Shown: piece after piece, positions 1-4,285 of the stretch
How the letters are laid out: every line of letters starts with the position of its first letter
How positions within the stretch are numbered: the first letter of the stretch is position 1
DNA from: Chloroflexota bacterium
GTDB lineage: Bacteria > Chloroflexota > Dehalococcoidia > Dehalococcoidales > RBG-16-60-22
Direction of reading: 5' to 3'
NCBI GenBank assembly: GCA_016875955.1
Contig: VGOH01000081.1
Coordinates: 1 to 5,810, forward strand
DNA length: 5,810 bases
Made by a program: the position numbers and the translations under genes
The notes under the pieces: generated by a model
The model's input: the letters and a program-made list of their open reading frames with translations, nothing else
Database searches by the model: none
What the model was told of the DNA's origin: nothing

Positions 1-2
1 CC

Positions 3-467
3 GATGTGCCCTCGTTTGGTCTCTATTTCACCCTGCTCGTTTACCGCATGAAACCCGAAGAAGCCGAAGAGATTTCTGCATACCTGCGGCTGCGCAAGTC
101 GTCCGTTCGGATACTGCGTGATACGGCGGCGATAAAAGATAAACTGGGACAGCTGGCATCTCCGGAGATAACCGCCAGCCAGATTCATAAGCTGCTGAGC
201 AACTGTGCCCTAGAAGCCATTATCGCCAACATAATCGCGGCTGAAGTGCCCGGGGCAGGTCAGCGACTTGCCGAATTCATTAATAAGTTGAGGTTTATCA
301 AACCCGCCCTCAGCGGCGAGGATTTGAAAAAGCTGGGGGTGGCGCAGGGGCCGCAAATCAGAGGATTCCTTGATAAACTCCTTGAAGCCAGACTGGAAGG
401 AAGGGCGAAAATCAGACGTGATGAGGAAGCTTTAGTCAGGGGCTGGCTGGCGGGGAAAGACGTATAG
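3..467 (+). CDS. cca: CCA tRNA nucleotidyltransferase / poly(A) polymerase family, C-terminal part (5' truncated by window edge)
   Basis: The frame is open to the left edge (GAT GTG CCC ...), so the GTG at 6 is probably an internal Val and the gene begins outside the window. About 154 residues are visible, ending in TAG at 465-467. They are helical and charged and match the C-terminal RNA-binding body of CCA-adding / poly(A) polymerase family enzymes. The clearest signs are the motif LSGEDLKKLGVAQGP, followed by the closing pattern LLEARLEGRAKIRRDEEALV, which are typical of this family's C-terminal domain. The catalytic nucleotidyltransferase head (GxD-type motif) lies upstream and cannot be seen, so activity cannot be judged. 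The family adds or repairs the 3' CCA of tRNA in the cytoplasm; some relatives add only part of CCA or poly(A). The next gene starts 3 nt after the stop, suggesting one transcript. Family assignment is fairly sure; exact specificity is open. Confidence 0.78.
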   Translation, partial: DVPSFGLYFTLLVYRMKPEEAEEISAYLRLRKSSVRILRDTAAIKDKLGQLASPEITASQIHKLLSNCALEAIIANIIAAEVPGAGQRLAEFINKLRFIKPALSGEDLKKLGVAQGPQIRGFLDKLLEARLEGRAKIRRDEEALVRGWLAGKDV

Positions 468-470
468 GCA

Positions 471-1211
471 ATGGCGAAAAAGAAATCATCTTTAATTCTG
501 CTTGGGCTGCTGGTATTGGTGCTGATGCTTTTCGGCTGGGCGCTATCAGGCCAGATGCAGGTGCAAAAATTAGCCAAAACTATGCTGACCGTGCACCAAC
601 AGTTTAAATATCGGGACAGCGAGCATAACCTGAGCCTTTCCCTACCTCTGCCGAAATACCTTTATTACCGGGAAAAGGCGCGGCCTTCCTGGTTGAACTA
701 CAATAACGGTCATCCCTACTATTTTTTCGCGGAATACGCTGCCATGGCGTCTGACAGCGGTGATGACGATATCATCGCCGCGGTGGCGGCTTATCTTGAT
801 GGAGCGGCCACGCTTGAAGACCTTGACGAAGTGAGAAAAGCTGAGCTGTCGCTGGCCTTTATGCAGAGCTTCACCTACATCGGGGACAACGTTACCGAGG
901 CCGCAGACGAATACCCCCGCTATCCGGTGGAGACGCTCGTTGACCGTGAGGGCGACTGCGAGGATACCGCCATCCTGCTGGCGGCTATCCTGGATGAGAT
1001 GGGCTACGACGTGGCGCTGCTGCTCTTTGAGGAGTTCGACCATATCGGGCTGGGAATCAACATGCCCCCGGGATACACGATGTATGGCAACTCCTGGATA
1101 TATGAGGGCCGGCGCTACTGGTATCTGGACACCGCAGGGAAGCGGTCAATCGGCTGGTGCCCGGAGCCGTATAACACGACATCAGCCTACGTCTATCCGG
1201 TGGGGGATTGA
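471..1211 (+). CDS. Membrane-anchored transglutaminase-like domain protein
   Basis: This 246-residue protein starts at ATG 471. A Lys-rich N-terminus (MAKKK) is followed by one hydrophobic segment at about residues 8-25, with no lipobox Cys. It is therefore probably an N-terminal signal anchor with the rest outside the cytoplasmic membrane. The C-terminal half is transglutaminase-like. Cys163 sits in REGDCEDTAILLAAIL at the start of a helix, His191 in DHIGLGI, and Asp220 in YWYLDT, in the order and spacing of the papain-like Cys-His-Asp triad. All three are present, so catalysis is possible. Family members act as proteases, peptide N-glycanases or crosslinkers; the substrate here cannot be inferred. 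Residues 27-130 are a helical linker with no motif I recognise. The start lies 3 nt after the CCA-enzyme stop, with only a weak purine-rich stretch (GGGGAAAG, about 452-459) upstream, which fits translational coupling. The fold call is strong; the function is unknown. Confidence 0.82.
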   Translation: MAKKKSSLILLGLLVLVLMLFGWALSGQMQVQKLAKTMLTVHQQFKYRDSEHNLSLSLPLPKYLYYREKARPSWLNYNNGHPYYFFAEYAAMASDSGDDDIIAAVAAYLDGAATLEDLDEVRKAELSLAFMQSFTYIGDNVTEAADEYPRYPVETLVDREGDCEDTAILLAAILDEMGYDVALLLFEEFDHIGLGINMPPGYTMYGNSWIYEGRRYWYLDTAGKRSIGWCPEPYNTTSAYVYPVGD

Positions 1212-1217
1212 GTCTAA

Positions 1218-1223
1218 AAGGAG
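1218..1223 (+). promoter_or_regulatory. Strong Shine-Dalgarno (AAGGAG) in front of the GIY-YIG gene
   Basis: AAGGAG lies 7 nt after the stop of the transglutaminase-like gene. It is only 3 nt from the TTG at 1227, which opens the GIY-YIG frame with 17 extra residues. It is 7 nt from the TTG at 1231, which opens a 13-codon frame ending in TAG at 1270-1272, just before ATG 1278. It is the only good ribosome binding site here, so it bears on which start is used. Confidence 0.5.
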
Positions 1224-1238
1224 AGTTTGATTGAGAGG

Positions 1239-1268
1239 TTGTTCCGGCGCTTATTGCTGGGATATACT
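1239..1268 (+). promoter_or_regulatory. Possible sigma-70-type promoter for the GIY-YIG gene
   Basis: TTGTTC (1239-1244, 3 of 6 to TTGACA) and TATACT (1263-1268, 5 of 6 to TATAAT) are separated by 18 bp. A start near 1275 would give an almost leaderless message for ATG 1278. A perfect TATAAT also occurs at 1274-1279 but has no matching -35. The -35 is poor and this is AT-rich sequence, where chance matches are common, so the call is weak. Confidence 0.25.
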
Positions 1269-1277
1269 ATAGCTATA

Positions 1278-1838
1278 ATGAGAAGAAAAGGCGTAAATAT
1301 CTGTGGGTATTGGGAATGTGACAGGCACATCCGAGACAACCATTTCCTTTGTGCCGAACATTACGAAGACTGGGAGTACGGCCTTATTGACCAGTGTCCA
1401 AGCTGCGGACGATTTAAAGATGCAATGTATGAACTATGCCTAGATTGTTATTATCAACGTCCAGTTGCTTCATGGAAACCATCTACTGTAATTCCCACCT
1501 TAAATCGGCATTATGGGGTGGAACATTCTGATGCATGGACAAAGGGTGATGAGGGAGTTAACAGATTTTTTGTATACATACTTAAATTAGACAGTGGTGA
1601 TTTCTACATTGGACACACCAGAGAACTCCGTGAAAGACTGTCTGAACACAGAGATAAAAAAACGTCCTCTACCGCTGGACGCAATCCTAAGTTACAGTAC
1701 TTTGAGGTCTTGCCCAATCGGGAGGCTGCAGAATTGCGGGAAGCTGATTTAAAAAAGCTAAAGGATTCGAATCCACGCCAAATACGTCGGATGATTATCA
1801 GCTTTCAGGACCTCATTCGTGAGGTTAAGCTGGATTAG
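1278..1838 (+). CDS. GIY-YIG nuclease domain protein with two N-terminal Cys/His metal-binding modules
   Basis: From ATG 1278 the protein has 186 residues. The first ~60 carry two regular modules: Cys9-X4-Cys14-X10-Cys25-X2-His28, then Cys40-X2-Cys43-X10-Cys54-X2-Cys57. Both look like small zinc-binding folds. Residues ~97-165 form a GIY-YIG domain: VYI (99-101) stands for GIY, YIG is at 110-112, RLSEH at 120-124 supplies Arg120 and His124, and Glu155 in LREADLKKL is the likely metal-binding acid. The family cleaves DNA with a divalent metal; the zinc modules may aid nucleic-acid or protein contact (inference). The open frame reaches TTG 1227 behind a strong Shine-Dalgarno, adding 17 residues (MIERLFRRLLLGYTIAI). 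I prefer ATG 1278 because the Cys module begins right after it. GC content is lower than in the neighbours (19 of 60 in 1561-1620 against 38 of 60 in 961-1020), hinting at separate origin. The 3' end overlaps the convergent ispE by 14 bp. Confidence 0.83.
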   Translation: MRRKGVNICGYWECDRHIRDNHFLCAEHYEDWEYGLIDQCPSCGRFKDAMYELCLDCYYQRPVASWKPSTVIPTLNRHYGVEHSDAWTKGDEGVNRFFVYILKLDSGDFYIGHTRELRERLSEHRDKKTSSTAGRNPKLQYFEVLPNREAAELREADLKKLKDSNPRQIRRMIISFQDLIREVKLD

Positions 1839-2685
1839 TATTTTGGGCCAGCGTCTCCGCCAGATATGTCTCCATATTCTGCTGCTGGCACCGTGTATAT
1901 AGTTCCTCGGCCTGAATTTTATCTTTTAAAAGCGTGAAGAGGGCCGGGCCGGAGCCGGCCAGGTGGACGTGGGGCGCACCCATCTTCCTGATATGGTCGC
2001 GGTAGACCTTGAGCTTGGAACCGCCGGCGAAGGCGACATTCTCAAAAGTGTTAAAAAGTGCTGACGGCTCTCCGCCTTCTTTAAGTGCTTTGACCATGCG
2101 CTCTGTTATCTGTCCATCGGTGAAGTGGCTGGCGTTCAGGCTGGCGTAGAGCGCGGCTGTCTTGCCGGGGAGGCGGGGCACATCGGGCATGACCAGAACG
2201 GCCCAGTGGTGGGGGAAATCGGGGAGTGCTGATACCACCTCGCCTCTTCCCTGTACCAATGCCGTGCCCCCGCAAAGGAAAAAGGAGACATCCGAGCCGA
2301 GTTGCGCCGCCAGCTCAAGCAGCTTTTCTGCCGATAGCTTAAGTCCCCAGACGGCATTCAGTCCGCGCAGGGTGGCCGCCGCGGCGCTGCTGGCACCGCC
2401 CAGCCCTGAAATCAGCGGAATATGGTTCTCAATCTCAATGGCTATTCCCCGCTTGATGCCTGAAGTATCTCGCATCAGGTTGACGGCCTTTGAGACCAGG
2501 CTTTTCTCCACCGACCAATCCGGAGAGGCTGACTTAATCTCCACCGACCGGCCAGCCCGGAAGGTGAGGCGGTCGCAGAGGCTGATGGCCTGGATGACGC
2601 TCCTGATTTCGTGGTAGCCGTCAGGTCGCTTGGAGAGCACCTCAAGGGTCAGGTTCAGCTTGGCCGGTGCCTCCATAATCATCAT
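1825..2685 (-). CDS. ispE: 4-diphosphocytidyl-2-C-methyl-D-erythritol kinase (IspE)
   Basis: This cytoplasmic GHMP-fold kinase phosphorylates CDP-methylerythritol with ATP, the fourth step of the MEP (non-mevalonate) pathway to isoprenoid precursors. With the start at 2685 it has 286 residues, the usual family length. The substrate motif APAKLNLTLEVL has Lys9, PDGYHE is at 21-26, the glycine-rich ATP loop GLGGASSAAAATL is at 94-106, and Asp132 in LGSDVSFF matches the catalytic Asp. The C-terminal GSGPALF is at 244-250. The ATP loop has Ala where many IspE proteins have a third Gly, a mild change. The frame is open back to ATG 2730, but that lies deep inside rsmA. ATG 2685 overlaps the rsmA stop as ATGA and ATG 2682 is equally possible; both follow the GGAAGAAGG Shine-Dalgarno. 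Expression is probably coupled to rsmA. The last codons overlap the end of the GIY-YIG gene on the other strand. Confidence 0.95.
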   Translation of the reverse strand: MMIMEAPAKLNLTLEVLSKRPDGYHEIRSVIQAISLCDRLTFRAGRSVEIKSASPDWSVEKSLVSKAVNLMRDTSGIKRGIAIEIENHIPLISGLGGASSAAAATLRGLNAVWGLKLSAEKLLELAAQLGSDVSFFLCGGTALVQGRGEVVSALPDFPHHWAVLVMPDVPRLPGKTAALYASLNASHFTDGQITERMVKALKEGGEPSALFNTFENVAFAGGSKLKVYRDHIRKMGAPHVHLAGSGPALFTLLKDKIQAEELYTRCQQQNMETYLAETLAQNTNPA

Positions 2686-3536
2686 GCTGCCTTCTTCCAT
2701 TTTGAATATACCTGATACAGTTGTGCCCATTCCTCAAGGGTCAGGGTCTCGGCGCGGCGCTGTGGTGCTATGTCAGCTTCAACCAGCAGGTTAGTAATAT
2801 CAGCCTTGGGCAGCCCCAGTCCCTGCGTCAGAGAGTTGATGAGCTGCTTGCGTGGGTTTACAAAACCAGCCCGGACCGTGGCAAAAAAGCCCTGAACGTT
2901 ATCAACTGCCACCGCTGGTTCGGGGTAAAGCTCAATGCGCAGTATGGCGGAGTCCACCTCCGGGGCTGGGTAAAAGGCGCTCGCCGGCACCTGGCTGATG
3001 ATGGCGGGGCGACCGTAAAACTGCACGCTGATGCTGAGCAGGCTCCTCTTTCCCGGCCCGGCGGCAATGGCTTCCGCCACCTCTTTCTGCACCATCACCA
3101 CCATTAAATGCGGCTTTTTCGTGGCTTCCAGAAAGTGGCGCAGGACCGGCGAGGTGATATAGTAGGGGAGATTAGCCACCACCTTGTACTTATCCGTTTT
3201 CGGCACCACATCGGCCGGGTCAATTTTCAAAATGTCGTCATTGATAATGGTGACATTGGGCAAAGCAGCCATTTCCTGTTTCAGCAGGCTGGCCAGCCTG
3301 TCGTCAAGCTCAACGGCAATGACCCGCCCGGCTTTCTTGGCCAGTTCTCCGGTCAGGACTCCCAGCCCCGGGCCGATTTCCAGAACGGTGTCGTCGGCGG
3401 CCAGTTCGGCAGCGGTCAATATCTGCTGGAGCACTTGGCGGTCCACGAGGAAGCGCTGCCCCAACCTCTTTCTCGCCCTCAAATCAAGCTGGCGCAGCCG
3501 CCGCCTGGTTTCTGCTAACAGCGATGTTTCTTTCAA
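2682..3536 (-). CDS. rsmA: 16S rRNA (adenine(1518)-N(6)/adenine(1519)-N(6))-dimethyltransferase (RsmA/KsgA)
   Basis: RsmA dimethylates two adjacent adenines in the 3' terminal hairpin of 16S rRNA, using S-adenosylmethionine, as a late check on small-subunit assembly. The protein is 284 residues, normal for the family. The N-terminal signature is LRARKRLGQRFLVD (about 19-32). The SAM-binding motif I is LEIGPGLGVLTGEL (52-65), followed by the acidic residue of VELDD (75-79) and NDDIL (99-103). The catalytic motif NLPYYITSP is at 122-130, and the C-terminal helical domain contains NPRKQL. The initiation codon is TTG at 3536-3534. No ATG or GTG upstream fits before the SRP RNA, and the N-terminal length suits the family. 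Only a weak GGGTG lies upstream as ribosome binding site. The stop overlaps the ispE start (ATGA). The start is 33 nt downstream of the SRP RNA end with no clear terminator between, so transcription from the SRP promoter may continue into rsmA-ispE. Confidence 0.95.
   Translation of the reverse strand: MKETSLLAETRRRLRQLDLRARKRLGQRFLVDRQVLQQILTAAELAADDTVLEIGPGLGVLTGELAKKAGRVIAVELDDRLASLLKQEMAALPNVTIINDDILKIDPADVVPKTDKYKVVANLPYYITSPVLRHFLEATKKPHLMVVMVQKEVAEAIAAGPGKRSLLSISVQFYGRPAIISQVPASAFYPAPEVDSAILRIELYPEPAVAVDNVQGFFATVRAGFVNPRKQLINSLTQGLGLPKADITNLLVEADIAPQRRAETLTLEEWAQLYQVYSKWKKAA
2690..2698 (-). promoter_or_regulatory. Ribosome binding site of ispE inside the rsmA 3' end
   Basis: On the minus strand GGAAGAAGG lies within the last codons of rsmA. 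It is 4 nt from ATG 2685 and 7 nt from ATG 2682. It supports a start at one of these two codons rather than at the further upstream ATG 2730 or ATG 2700 in the same frame. Confidence 0.6.
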
Positions 3537-3569
3537 ATGACACCCGCCTGCAGACCACTGCTCAAAGTA

Positions 3570-3845
3570 GTGAGGCCGTGCACCTGCCCTCGACCCTGCC
3601 CAATAGCTTGCCCGGGCCAGCTAGCTCCAGCCAGGCAACCCTGCGGCACCCGGAAAATACCATTTACCGCTGCTTCCTTTCGGACCTGACGGGGTTCATA
3701 GCCTTCCGCCGCGCAAGACCCGGCCTTCAACACCGCTTGACCAGAGTAGTCCTACCAGACAAGAGCCTCAAGCCGGAATTAAACCCTGCTATAGCGGATT
3801 GCAGGTTCAGGGCACCGCTGGCTCCCCGTCTAGCACGACCTCACC
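3570..3845 (-). ncRNA. ffs: Signal recognition particle RNA, large bacterial type (with Alu domain)
   Basis: On the minus strand, 3690-3669 carries the near-invariant domain IV hairpin GTCAGGTCC-GAAA-GGAAGCAGC with a GNRA tetraloop (3681-3678). This is the Ffh (SRP54) M-domain binding site. Toward the 5' end, GTGCTAGACGGGGAG (3836-3822) and GCGGTGCCCTG (3818-3808) match the Alu domain of the B. subtilis scRNA. GCCGCAGGGTTGCCTGG (3647-3631) matches the conserved 3' arm. The ends close perfectly: GTGAGGTCGTGC (3844-3833) pairs over 12 bp, with one G-U, with GCACGGCCTCAC (3581-3570). Length is about 276 nt, right for the large class rather than the ~114-nt 4.5S RNA. The RNA forms a particle with Ffh that targets nascent membrane and secreted proteins to FtsY and the translocon. 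Exact ends are inferred from the closing helix. Open frames on either strand across this region are not genes. Confidence 0.95.
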
Positions 3846-3848
3846 AAA

Positions 3849-3877
3849 ATGCTAAACCGCCTGTGCCGCTTTGTCAA
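3849..3877 (-). promoter_or_regulatory. Promoter of the SRP RNA (TTGACA - 17 bp - TAGCAT)
   Basis: On the minus strand a perfect -35 TTGACA (3877-3872) is followed by a 17-bp spacer and TAGCAT (3854-3849, 4 of 6 to TATAAT). Initiation 5-7 nt further on would fall at about 3843-3841, at the first bases of the closing helix of the SRP RNA. Consensus -35, ideal spacing and position make this a convincing housekeeping sigma promoter. It may also serve rsmA and ispE. Confidence 0.75.
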
Positions 3878-4087
3878 GACAGGGGGGGGTACTATTTGAA
3901 TCTGGTTGTTTTTTGCTCACCCCCCTTTATCCCTTCTCAAACAGGTTTGTCCTTTGTGCTCCATTTTTAATAATGTTTAAGAGGGGGAAAAAATTTGGAG
4001 AGGGGGTTCATAATAAAATCCCCCTTAGTCCCCCTTTCCCAAAGGAGGAAACCGGGCAGAGGCACTATTACGTATGCGGGGGGAGCT

Positions 4088-4109
4088 TGAGGGGGCGCCA
4101 GCCCCCTCA
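4088..4109. repeat. Perfect 9-bp hairpin in the intergenic repeat cluster
   Basis: TGAGGGGGC pairs with GCCCCCTCA around the 4-base spacer GCCA. The stem is very GC-rich and would be stable in RNA or extruded DNA. Neither strand has a T-run after the stem, so it is not a canonical intrinsic terminator. Confidence 0.75.
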
Positions 4110-4161
4110 TCCTTTTTCGCCCCTTCCCTTTGGTAAAGGGAAGGGGATACAGGGGTTAGGA
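4105..4161. repeat. Extended palindrome with a perfect 12-bp core stem
   Basis: The core is CCCCTTCCCTTT (4120-4131), spacer GGT, then AAAGGGAAGGGG (4135-4146), a perfect 12-bp stem. Outward pairing continues imperfectly with several G-T pairs: CCTCATCC on the left faces GGGGTTAGG on the right. No T-run follows on either strand, so rho-independent termination of the MmgE/PrpD transcript is not clearly supported, although the stem could protect a 3' end. Confidence 0.7.
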
Positions 4162-4285
4162 TTTCCTACCCCCGAGTGTGATAGGGTGGCAAAAGATAAC
4201 GGGGAAAGGCTGGAGGGGGGTCAGGGGTGAGGTAAGCACGTGACAACCAGAGGCTAACAGAACTACAAATAATGACTGGTGGTGC

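Larger units (their letters stand above)
3916..4231. repeat. Gene-free stretch holding a C/G-tract palindromic repeat cluster, possibly a decayed MITE-like element
   Basis: The region between the SRP promoter and the MmgE/PrpD gene has no convincing gene. It alternates C-tract and G-tract segments on the same strand. CTCACCCC at the left edge (3916-3923) is mirrored by GGGGTGAG at the right edge (4224-4231), giving a ~316-bp unit with short inverted ends. Inside, 3926-3942 and 3975-3991 are inverted copies matching at 13 of 17 positions. GGGGG (4002-4006) can pair with CCCCC (4020-4024), and two strong hairpins lie at 4088-4109 and 4120-4146. I see no target-site duplication and no transposase. 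The pattern resembles intergenic palindromic repeats common in Chloroflexota and other environmental genomes, but copy number cannot be judged from one window. Confidence 0.5.

Noticed and set aside
2162..2617. 151-codon open frame on the plus strand
   Set aside because: Antisense shadow of ispE, whose full set of GHMP-kinase motifs is on the other strand.
3546..3580. Possible intrinsic terminator after the SRP RNA
   Set aside because: The only stem (CACT/AGTG around the 3' end) is 4 bp on the transcribed sense, overlaps the closing helix and is not followed by a T-run.
3524..3970. 148-codon open frame on the plus strand
   Set aside because: It runs antisense across the whole SRP RNA and its promoter and has no recognisable protein pattern; the RNA explains the sequence.
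3871..4230. 119-codon open frame on the plus strand in the gene-free stretch
   Set aside because: Its codons are made of the C-tract/G-tract palindromes, giving Gly/Pro-rich low-complexity residues, with no good ribosome binding site and no family resemblance.
4224..4285. Possible target-site duplication or attachment site flanking the palindromic element
   Set aside because: The bases outside the CTCACCCC/GGGGTGAG ends (left TTTTTG, right GTAAGC) do not match each other.
3880..4285. CRISPR array
   Set aside because: The repeated C-tract and G-tract segments are irregular in length, orientation and spacing, with no direct repeat-spacer periodicity and no cas gene.
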